Of a stretch of DNA of 9,746 nucleotides, positions 1 to 6,383 are shown one piece after another (the stretch's first letter is position 1; the number at the start of each line of letters is the position of its first letter). The translations under genes were made by a program, and so were the position numbers. The notes beneath the pieces are model-generated. The model saw only the letters and a program-made list of their open reading frames with translations. It did no database searches and had not been told where the DNA came from. This stretch comes from Desulfobacterales bacterium. GTDB lineage: Bacteria; Desulfobacterota; Desulfobacteria; Desulfobacterales; Desulfosalsimonadaceae. The DNA lies in NCBI GenBank assembly GCA_018399455.1, contig JAGYOT010000038.1, positions 1-9,746 on the forward strand, given 5' to 3'.

Positions 1-221
1 GCATCGGACTCACATTGGTTTCCCGACCTCTGGAAACGCAGTGCGTGCACCCGCGCATCATTGAATTCGTCACCGAAGTCCCCAAAACCATCAGCGGAAA
101 AATCCGGCGCATTGAACTTCGGGAAGGCGAAATCATAAAGAAGAACAAAGGCGAAGAAAGGGCTCCCAACGAATATTTTTACCACGATTTTCCCGAGTTA
201 AGTTCCAAGAAAAAGGATTAA
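1..221 (+). CDS. Acyl-CoA synthetase (AMP-forming), C-terminal fragment
   Basis: This is the 3' end of an AMP-binding acyl-CoA synthetase; the reading frame is open to the left edge from base 3, so the gene starts outside the window. The segment [21 protein letters not shown] is the C-terminal signature of the family: the PKTxSGKIxR block carries the invariant lysine needed for adenylation (established for the family). The enzyme would convert a carboxylic acid, ATP and CoA to the acyl-CoA; the pattern resembles medium-chain or aromatic acid ligases, but the substrate cannot be read from this piece. The tail after the motif is short, charged and lysine-rich. The roughly 20 residues before HPRII do not resemble the usual TAPYKxP approach to this motif, which may mean a divergent loop or an upstream indel. 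The next gene follows after 21 bases, consistent with one operon. Confidence 0.85.
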   Translation, partial: IGLTLVSRPLETQCVHPRIIEFVTEVPKTISGKIRRIELREGEIIKKNKGEERAPNEYFYHDFPELSSKKKD

Positions 222-242
222 ACCCAAACAAAGGAGGACTGC

Positions 243-506
243 ATGAAGGAAAAACTTTACAAGAAAGAATTATCCCTGACGGTTATCTTCGTGATTGTGC
301 TGCTGATCTTTGGGCACTTCGCGCAGGTCTTTAAACTTTTTCCGGGACTTCAGCACGGTCATTTGTGGGGGTTTCCGGTCCACTACATTGTCCCCATCCT
401 GATGGGGTGGTTTGGTCTGCTGATTGTTACAATCATCATGGCAGTTTTACTCAACAACTTCGATGACGAGATGGATGAGTATACCGGATCGCTCGAGGAC
501 AAATAG
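243..506 (+). CDS. Small two-helix membrane protein, probable symporter accessory subunit
   Basis: An 87-residue protein with a basic N-terminus, two hydrophobic segments (about residues 11-30 and 45-70) and an acidic C-terminal tail (DDEMDEYTGSLED). A strong Shine-Dalgarno (AAGGAGG, 231-237) sits 5 bases before the ATG. It lies directly upstream of a sodium:solute symporter gene. In layout and topology it matches the small two-helix proteins (DUF4212 or DUF485/YjcH type) that are encoded immediately before SSS-family permeases such as acetate symporters; the sequence is not close enough by eye to assign one of those families. Inferred role: stabilising or completing the symporter in the cytoplasmic membrane. 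It is not a truncated larger gene, since it has its own start, stop and ribosome site. Confidence 0.75.
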   Translation: MKEKLYKKELSLTVIFVIVLLIFGHFAQVFKLFPGLQHGHLWGFPVHYIVPILMGWFGLLIVTIIMAVLLNNFDDEMDEYTGSLEDK

Positions 507-543
507 CGCCAGCGACACCTAATAAAAAAGGAGGGGAACCTAA

Positions 544-2172
544 ATGGAAGCAACAGAATTTGTATTACCGAATGTATGGTTGGGCATCCTCGTTGTTTTG
601 GCCCTATTTGGCGTCTTCTACTATGTTGGATGGTGGGCCGCTAAAAAAACAACCAGCGAGGAGGATTTGTATGCCGCGGGGTTTGCGATAGGACCGGTAA
701 CCAACGGGCTGGCCATGGGTGCTACCTGGGCGAGTCTTGCCACCTTTATGGGCGTCATCGCTCTTATTTATAAACTCCAGGCGCCTTTTGTCTATCTCTG
801 GATTCAATGGGCGCTTTCGATCCCCCTGCTCACACTTTTATACGGGACCTGTCTCCGACGGATGAAGGCCTATACGCCCGCCTCCTTTATTAAAGTCCGA
901 TACGGGAATGAGGCTGCTTACGTAATCATTGCCTGGCTGTGCCTGAGCATGGTCATGTACGCCCTGGGCCAGATGATCGGTCTGGGAATGGCATTTGAGG
1001 TCCTGTTCAATCTGCCCTACAATTACGCTCTGATCATTGTGGGCATCGCCACTGTCGGGTTCATCACGATCGGCGGCATGTACGGAGCCTCTTATAACGC
1101 CGCTTTCCAGATGATCGTCATGATTATCGCCATGGTCGTTCCCATGGGAGCCATCATGAAATTCATGGGATCCTCGGGCTGGTGGTTTCCTCCCCTGGCC
1201 TACGGGGACATGACGGCCGCCATGCTTGAGCAGGTGCCCACCTTTTTTGACATGAAATACGATTACCGCTGGTATTTCGCCCTGATCCCGGCCTTCACCA
1301 TGGGCCCGATTGCCCTTCCCCATCTGGCCATGCGGGTTTTTACCTCTTCGAGCGTTAAGACCGCACGCTGGTCAGTTGTCTGGTTCATCCTGTTTCTGGG
1401 GCTCTTGTTTGCAGGCGCTTACACGGCCGGATTTGCCGGAAACTACTTCACCGCAACCACCGGCAACGAAATCGCGAAGGCTGACCAGACGATTCTCATA
1501 CTCAACGTCTTTTATAACCCGGCCATTGTTGCCGCCTTTGTCGTCGGCGGCGCCATTGCTGCCGGCATGTCCACCATCAACGGCAACCTGATGGCCATTG
1601 CCGGACTCGTGGGCGGCGACCTGCTGGGAATTATCGCCCCCCAGATGCCGGGCAAGAAAAAGATGCGCTGGGGCTATGTGGCCCTGGCCATCGGCGGTGT
1701 GGCATGCATCCTGCTGGCTTTCAAGCCGCCGAAATTTCTGGTAACCAGTATTCTCTGGGCATTCGGCCTTCTGGCCACGACAGCCAGCCCGGGAATCCTG
1801 CTCGGGGTTTGGTGGAAACAGGCCAACAAGGTTGCCATGATTGTTTCCTCAGTGGTTTGCGGAGTTATCTACATCGTGATCTCCCCGCACGTGTTGTCCG
1901 GAATTGTGGTTGGCAAAGGCCTGGTCGCGGCACTCGGCATGTCCGAGGCCATGCTCACGGTACCCCTGTCTTTTGCCTCCTTTATCATCCTGTCGCTGCT
2001 TTTCAATAAAATGGAAGTCTCGGCTCCGACGATAGAGGACAAAAAAATGATCGACCGGATCCACGGCTGGGGTTCGGATTATGATGAAAAGCGCTACAAC
2101 GGCGTTTCCATGCCCGCGGTGCTGGTCATTTTAAGCATTATTATATTCATCTGGGGCCTGCAGCCCTGGTAA
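544..2172 (+). CDS. Sodium:solute symporter (SSS family), probable carboxylate uptake
   Basis: A 542-residue integral membrane protein with about 13 hydrophobic segments, the usual size and shape of the SSS family (TC 2.A.21, LeuT fold). Family features seen: the LYAAGFAIGPVTNGLAMGATWAS stretch (about 42-64, N-terminal broken helix), GGMYGASYNAAFQ (177-189), LPHLAMRVFTSSS (258-270) and GMSTINGNL (341-349). By eye, S343/T344 fall where SSS proteins have the Na2-site hydroxyl residues, so sodium coupling is plausible. The acidic residue often found in the TDxxQ segment is Asn185 here. The start is set by AAGGAGG (528-534), 9 bases upstream. Its position after an acyl-CoA synthetase and a small accessory subunit suggests import of an organic acid that is then activated with CoA; acetate, another short acid or an aromatic acid all fit. 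A hairpin terminator follows. Confidence 0.9.
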   Translation: MEATEFVLPNVWLGILVVLALFGVFYYVGWWAAKKTTSEEDLYAAGFAIGPVTNGLAMGATWASLATFMGVIALIYKLQAPFVYLWIQWALSIPLLTLLYGTCLRRMKAYTPASFIKVRYGNEAAYVIIAWLCLSMVMYALGQMIGLGMAFEVLFNLPYNYALIIVGIATVGFITIGGMYGASYNAAFQMIVMIIAMVVPMGAIMKFMGSSGWWFPPLAYGDMTAAMLEQVPTFFDMKYDYRWYFALIPAFTMGPIALPHLAMRVFTSSSVKTARWSVVWFILFLGLLFAGAYTAGFAGNYFTATTGNEIAKADQTILILNVFYNPAIVAAFVVGGAIAAGMSTINGNLMAIAGLVGGDLLGIIAPQMPGKKKMRWGYVALAIGGVACILLAFKPPKFLVTSILWAFGLLATTASPGILLGVWWKQANKVAMIVSSVVCGVIYIVISPHVLSGIVVGKGLVAALGMSEAMLTVPLSFASFIILSLLFNKMEVSAPTIEDKKMIDRIHGWGSDYDEKRYNGVSMPAVLVILSIIIFIWGLQPW

Positions 2173-2192
2173 ACGAAAGTTGAATTAAGCAG

Positions 2193-2261
2193 GGTTGAGA
2201 GGGAGGTCGAGCCAGACTGGCGCTTACGCGTTTAATCTTGTTCACCTCCCTCAACCTTTTT
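2193..2261 (+). terminator. Rho-independent terminator after the symporter
   Basis: The left arm GGTTGAGAGGGAGGT (2193-2207) pairs with the right arm ACCTCCCTCAACC (2244-2256) over 13 base pairs with a two-base bulge (AG) on the left arm. Five T residues follow at 2257-2261. The 36-base loop holds a smaller hairpin, GCCA-GAC-TGGC (2211-2221). It starts 21 bases after the symporter stop, so it probably ends the synthetase-symporter operon and separates it from the next gene. Confidence 0.8.
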
Positions 2262-2328
2262 GATTTTGATGATGCGATAACATTTTATTAATTTTGACAA
2301 AAAATGGTGGGGAGCTTCTGTTGACTTA

Positions 2329-2337
2329 TGATATGAT
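2329..2337 (+). promoter_or_regulatory. Candidate extended -10 promoter for the Yip1-like gene
   Basis: TG-A-TATGAT forms an extended -10 element (TGn plus 5 of 6 bases of TATAAT) in an AT-rich stretch after the terminator. No good -35 lies 16-18 bases upstream; TTGACA at 2294-2299 and TTGACT at 2321-2326 are at the wrong distance. If used, transcription would start about 13 bases before the ATG at 2357, a very short leader that would still include the AAAGG ribosome site. Confidence 0.3.
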
Positions 2338-2356
2338 ACTCGCAAAAGGTGCCAAA

Positions 2357-2914
2357 ATGAATTATGCCTCGGCCATGCAGTCCGTTCTGCGGCTTGATGA
2401 GACCATATACCCGGCTATTCTGGCCAGCGAACAAACTACGCGGTACTGCATGGTCAACGTCCTGGTCTTCGGGGTTCTGCACGCCGTGTTTTCGCTGAGC
2501 TTCAGTGACGCCCTTATGATCGATGCCCAGATGACCGAATCGATTCCTTTTATTTCCAAGAGCATCTTCGTTCTTATCGGGATCGCCGTGGCTTTTTTCA
2601 TGCATCTCGGAGGCGGTCTGTTTTTGTGGGTCTTTTCCCGCGGCGTCGGCGGCAACACCGCGTTTCTTCCCGTTTATTTCAACCTCGGCATTTCGTTTAT
2701 CGGCCTGTGGCCCCTGGCGCCCTTCCTGGCCGCGGCCCAGGCGGGATACAGCGGAGGCGGGACGAGTGTGCTGCTTGGTTTGACCGCGGGTTACGGGCTG
2801 GCCGTAATCTTCTTCGGGACAAAGAGCGCCTCCGGGCTGTCATTGACCAGAATGTCCATAGCCATGGGCCTCGCTATTATATTTGTGGCTTCGTTTCTTT
2901 ATTTATGGGTTTAA
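2357..2914 (+). CDS. Yip1-like five-helix membrane protein
   Basis: A 185-residue hydrophobic protein with about five membrane segments (near 31-50, 67-92, 103-127, 136-155 and 167-184) after a soluble N-terminus of about 30 residues. The pattern, including an N-terminal region with a conserved-looking DETIYPAI stretch and glycine-rich GGGLFLWVFSRGVGGN between helices 2 and 3, resembles bacterial Yip1-domain proteins. Their function is poorly known, so no role is assigned. I chose ATG 2357 because AAAGG (2345-2349) precedes it at suitable spacing. The frame stays open upstream to TTG 2294, but that extension (TKNGGELLLTYDMILAKGAK) has no ribosome site and overlaps the likely promoter. The stop is 3 bases before the HD-GYP gene, so the two are probably cotranscribed and translationally coupled. 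Confidence 0.6.
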   Translation: MNYASAMQSVLRLDETIYPAILASEQTTRYCMVNVLVFGVLHAVFSLSFSDALMIDAQMTESIPFISKSIFVLIGIAVAFFMHLGGGLFLWVFSRGVGGNTAFLPVYFNLGISFIGLWPLAPFLAAAQAGYSGGGTSVLLGLTAGYGLAVIFFGTKSASGLSLTRMSIAMGLAIIFVASFLYLWV

Positions 2915-2917
2915 CTC

Positions 2918-4183
2918 ATGTCTGAAACCAACGGGTTCCCACCTTTTTCCAACCTCACTGACGCTTCAGATAAAACCTGTTACAGCCCGGACATGGATCA
3001 GCAAACGCGCTACCTGGAAACCTTCCGTAAAGTAAGCGCAGCGATTCACAAAGGCGAGGACGCGAGCGACATTTTAAAAAGCATCGTCAGTCATATCCGG
3101 GAAATCATGTCAGCCCGCGGATGTATCTACTGGATTGTCGACACCAGCCGGCGCAGTATCTACATGAAAGCCACAAGCGGCTTTCAGATGGAAAACCTTT
3201 CCTCAATCAGCTACGAGACCCTGGCGGAAGTCTTCAGGTTCAGCGAAGCGACCGACGTCTTTATCGAGGATGTCCGGGATGATCCCAGAATCCCCAGCAC
3301 CACCAGCCTCGGAAAACAAATGGTCATCGCCATCCTTGGCCTTCCTTTTTCTATCGTAGGCCAGTACAAGGGCATCCTTGCCGTGTATTTCAGCCACCCC
3401 CACCGGCCGCCTGAACCTGAAATCGAATTCGTCCGGGCATTGGGCCAGCAGGGCGCCATTGCTCTCCACAAGGCATTTCGTTACGACGAGCGGATGCTGA
3501 ACGCTTTCCGGGAGACGATTGAAGGACTTGTCCTCGCCCTGGAAGCCAAGGATGTCTGCACACACGGACATTCCCTGAATGTTGCCACCTATGCATCAAT
3601 GACCGCCAGAGAAATGGGGCTTTCGGATTCGGAGGTGGATACGATCTATCATGCCGCCCTGCTGCATGATATCGGAAAAATCGCCATGCAGGATACCATC
3701 CTGGAAAACCTGGGCAACCTGCCGCCGGATGAGTTTGAAATCATAAAAAAACACCCCGTGATCGGTGCCCGGATCATCAGCCCGCTCTCCTTTCTGGCAG
3801 ATGCCGCAGACCTTGTCCTTTACCATCATGAACGCTTTGACGGCTCCGGATACCCCGAAGGACGGGTCGGTCAAGCCATCCCGCTGGGGGCACGGATCAT
3901 AGCGGTGAGTGACGCCTTCGACGCCATGACGTCACAGCGGCCAGGCACCCAGCCCGTGAGCGTCAAAAAAGCGCTGAGGCTGCTCCAGGAGCAGGCCGGT
4001 ACCAGTTATGACCCGGAAGTGTCACGGGCCTTTGTCCGTGCCATTGAACAACATCCGGATGCTGTCACGCCTTTCACGATGTCGGCCGATTACTTTTCAA
4101 AGCATGCTTCAGAACTTAAAGGCCCTGAAAAACGCAAATCACCGTTAGCCCAGATGCTTAAAAAAGGCCTGCCCGGGTTTTAA
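2918..4183 (+). CDS. GAF and HD-GYP domain cyclic-di-GMP phosphodiesterase
   Basis: A 421-residue cytoplasmic signalling protein. Residues about 35-185 form a GAF sensor domain (RGCIYWIVD, GILAVYF). Residues about 200-375 form an HD-GYP domain. Metal and substrate residues of active HD-GYP enzymes are visible: H218, H250-D251 with K254 (LLHDIGK), H279 (KKHP), H303-H304 (YHHERFDGSGYP, GYP at 311-313) and D332 (SDAFDAM). Their spacing agrees well with characterised members, so c-di-GMP hydrolysis is expected. Deviations: ILENLGNL replaces the usual LxKPGKL, and SQRPGTQ replaces DRPYR. The last 45 residues form a basic tail of unknown role. No clear Shine-Dalgarno precedes ATG 2918; coupling to the gene ending at 2914 may serve instead. 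ATG 2993 (MDQQTRYLE) is an alternative start just before the GAF domain. The ligand of the GAF domain is unknown. Confidence 0.9.
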   Translation: MSETNGFPPFSNLTDASDKTCYSPDMDQQTRYLETFRKVSAAIHKGEDASDILKSIVSHIREIMSARGCIYWIVDTSRRSIYMKATSGFQMENLSSISYETLAEVFRFSEATDVFIEDVRDDPRIPSTTSLGKQMVIAILGLPFSIVGQYKGILAVYFSHPHRPPEPEIEFVRALGQQGAIALHKAFRYDERMLNAFRETIEGLVLALEAKDVCTHGHSLNVATYASMTAREMGLSDSEVDTIYHAALLHDIGKIAMQDTILENLGNLPPDEFEIIKKHPVIGARIISPLSFLADAADLVLYHHERFDGSGYPEGRVGQAIPLGARIIAVSDAFDAMTSQRPGTQPVSVKKALRLLQEQAGTSYDPEVSRAFVRAIEQHPDAVTPFTMSADYFSKHASELKGPEKRKSPLAQMLKKGLPGF

Positions 4184-4193
4184 GAACCATGCA

Positions 4194-6131
4194 TCAGGGG
4201 GTATAAAGAAAGAAGTCCATCCGTAACCGGGCATGAACGATTCGAATCTGCTTGAAGGCCTCTTTCAGGGCCTGCTGATCAATAGTTGTGAGCCGTGCCG
4301 GCTGCAGAAGGTTGTCCGGCTTTCCGTTTTCCTTCATCATCTCACTCTGGTGCTTGAGCCTCAGATGCATGAGAAACTCGTAGGCATGCACCAGATCATC
4401 CAGATCCGGCTTATCCAGACGGCCCAGATTGCAGAGAGCCTGCAGTCGTTTTAAGGTATTGGTTTCAACCAGATTGGCCTGAATGGCATAAATTCGGCCA
4501 AAATCCACCACAAGCCGCATGGCGCTCTTGATATCAAGCCCCTTTCTGCCCGCCCCTTTTTCCTCAAGGACAAAATTGCCGAAAAGTCCCAGCGGCGGTC
4601 TGTAAGAAAGGGTGTTTCGGGCCATTTGACGCAAAAACCCCGGCCAGTCCAAAAGCTTTTCAAAAAGGGCGGCGTGGAGTTCGTCGACCAGTTCCTGGCT
4701 GCCATGGCCCACCCGAAAGTCAAAAAAAATGTTGGCCTTCAGCAGCCCGTCCGGGTCATCGCTTTCCAACCATCGCCGGTAGTAGGCTTTCCACCTTGAA
4801 AGCGGCTGGCACCAGGATGGATTTTTGGCCATGATGTCAAAGTCACAGTGCTTTTGACCGATTTCATTGAGTTCGTCGCATACATAGCGGCCCAGTTCAA
4901 GGAAATAGCCTCTGACATGGAAATCCTCAGCATCCGGCACATCCGAAAAAACAATGGCATTGTCCTGGTCCGTCTTCAGGGTCTGCTCTTTACGACCTTC
5001 ACTGCCGAAGAGCAAAAACGCAAATTTCGTGGGCGGGGGCCCCAGCGATTTCAGGGCCGCATCCATGATACGGGCAAGCACCGCATCCATTGTGGCTGTG
5101 ATAATGGCATTCAAGTAGGGGGCCCGGGCCCCGCTTGCAATGAGGTTTCGGATCACATCCGGCAGTTTGGCATAGGCCTCTTTGAGCTCTTTGGTATCTG
5201 TGGCCTTCTGGATTTCATGGATCAGGAAGACCGGTGAATGAGATTTTGCCAGAAACAAATCCCGCTCCGTAATCATGCCCTTGAGGTGGCCGTTCTGGAA
5301 AACCGCCAGATGCTTTATCCGATACCGCATCATCATCAGGACGGCCTCAAACACAGGAACTTCCGCCTCCACCCGAATCAGAGGACTGGACATAATCTGT
5401 TCAACGGCTGCCTCCGGAGAAAGCCCTCCCACAATGACTTTTTCCCGCAGATCCGCGTCCGTAATCAAACCGACAGGCCGCGATTCCGGTTCCAGGATCA
5501 AAACGGCGCTCCGTCTGCTTGCCGTTAGAAGCTCGGCCGCCTGCCGAATGCTGGTCCTGGCAGGACACGAAGGAAAGGTCCGGATCATCTCGGCCACAGA
5601 TTTCCATAAAAACGAAGTCCCCGGCTCCGCCTCCGCTACGGGGCCTGCGGTTTCAGCCACGACCGCCTCACGCATCCTTTCACGGTTTTTGTCAAGTTCC
5701 TGAGAAAAATAGCTTGAGAAAGAAGGATATTTTACGCAGAGCCGGAGAAAATTCTCCCGGTCCAGTTCATAGACCGCCGCCGCTTCAACGCAGCGTACGG
5801 TGCTGGTGGATATACCGTTGTTGAAAAGAAGCGAGATCCCGCCGTAAATATCCCCGGGTTCAAGAAACACGGTCACTTCCGGACCGTCATCAGTCTTTAT
5901 CCTCCGTTCCAGACGGCCGGAGTGAAGGATCAAAACATTGAAGAGGAGGGTCTCCTCCTGGGCAAAAAGATTACGCCCATTGGGATAGGTGGTTTCCGTC
6001 AGGTTTGCTGCAATGATTTCGATTTCCGCCTGCGGCAGAGAATGAAAAGGAGGGGTGGCGGATAAAAAAGCCTGCCTGTCTTTCAATTCTTCGGGATCAA
6101 TACGTTGAAGGGGACGGGGGAAGTTTTCCAT
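4194..6131 (-). CDS. cNMP-like/CBS-pair/DUF294 nucleotidyltransferase-like signalling protein
   Basis: A 645-residue soluble protein with four regions: a cyclic-nucleotide-binding fold (about 27-145), a CBS pair (about 185-300; LITDADLRE and MITERDLFL end the two repeats), a DUF294 nucleotidyltransferase-like domain (about 320-460; GSEGRKEQ 376-383 and TDQDNA 387-392) and the DUF294 C-terminal helical domain (about 490-640). GS...DxD is the nucleotidyltransferase signature of the GlnD/GlnE-like superfamily, so transfer of a nucleotide to a protein is possible but unproven. The phosphate-binding Glu and Arg of true cAMP-binding folds are Gly98 and Ser108 here, so cAMP binding is unlikely. CBS pairs often sense adenine nucleotides. 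Proteins of this architecture are often encoded near SSS symporters, and one lies about 2 kb away. AAGGTGGTG about 10 bases before the ATG supports this start. Its 3' end converges on the HD-GYP gene, 10 bases apart. Confidence 0.9.
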   Translation of the reverse strand: MENFPRPLQRIDPEELKDRQAFLSATPPFHSLPQAEIEIIAANLTETTYPNGRNLFAQEETLLFNVLILHSGRLERRIKTDDGPEVTVFLEPGDIYGGISLLFNNGISTSTVRCVEAAAVYELDRENFLRLCVKYPSFSSYFSQELDKNRERMREAVVAETAGPVAEAEPGTSFLWKSVAEMIRTFPSCPARTSIRQAAELLTASRRSAVLILEPESRPVGLITDADLREKVIVGGLSPEAAVEQIMSSPLIRVEAEVPVFEAVLMMMRYRIKHLAVFQNGHLKGMITERDLFLAKSHSPVFLIHEIQKATDTKELKEAYAKLPDVIRNLIASGARAPYLNAIITATMDAVLARIMDAALKSLGPPPTKFAFLLFGSEGRKEQTLKTDQDNAIVFSDVPDAEDFHVRGYFLELGRYVCDELNEIGQKHCDFDIMAKNPSWCQPLSRWKAYYRRWLESDDPDGLLKANIFFDFRVGHGSQELVDELHAALFEKLLDWPGFLRQMARNTLSYRPPLGLFGNFVLEEKGAGRKGLDIKSAMRLVVDFGRIYAIQANLVETNTLKRLQALCNLGRLDKPDLDDLVHAYEFLMHLRLKHQSEMMKENGKPDNLLQPARLTTIDQQALKEAFKQIRIVHARLRMDFFLYTP

Positions 6132-6268
6132 TACAACACCACCTTAAATCTATTTCAAAAAGTTTGATCTGCGGGTCTCAAAGCTTTTCTCAAAACAAAA
6201 TTCACTGATTTTTTATTTTATCATAGGGATCCCGGATTCCGCCAGAACTATAACAAACGTTTTCGGAT

Positions 6269-6297
6269 TTGACACTGGATTCAATCCATGCAATAAA
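6269..6297 (+). promoter_or_regulatory. Candidate sigma-70 promoter with internal palindromic operator
   Basis: TTGACA (6269-6274) matches the -35 consensus exactly, and AATAAA (6292-6297) lies 17 bases downstream as a 4-of-6 -10 element. Between them sits the perfect palindrome TGGATT-C-AATCCA (6276-6288), a good place for a repressor to block the polymerase. Transcription from about 6304 would give a leader of about 80 bases to the thiolase-like gene. The rest of the 252-base intergenic region (6132-6383) is AT-rich; I saw no clear promoter for the divergent minus-strand gene. Confidence 0.5.
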
Positions 6298-6383
6298 CAA
6301 GAAGCTTTAATGTTCCCTTTTTCCCGCCTGCTGCTTAAAAACTTTATCCATAACCGGCACAGGCTTACCGAAAGGTGTGATGC

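Noticed and set aside
838..1323. Long minus-strand open frame inside the symporter gene
   Set aside because: It lies wholly within a clearly coding gene, its translation is rich in His, Gly and Asp with no known motif, and it is typical of antisense shadows in GC-rich coding DNA.
2294..2356. N-terminal extension of the Yip1-like protein from TTG 2294
   Set aside because: There is no ribosome site before it, and the extension covers a promoter-like AT-rich stretch; ATG 2357 has AAAGG at good spacing.
4157..4184. Inverted repeat CTTAAAA...TTTTAAG at the convergent gene ends
   Set aside because: The stem is seven mostly A-T pairs with a 14-base loop and no GC-rich core; too weak to call a bidirectional terminator.
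6277..6293. Possible sigma-54 promoter (GG...GC) upstream of the thiolase-like gene
   Set aside because: GG and GC are separated by 11 bases instead of 10, and the rest of the -24/-12 consensus is absent.
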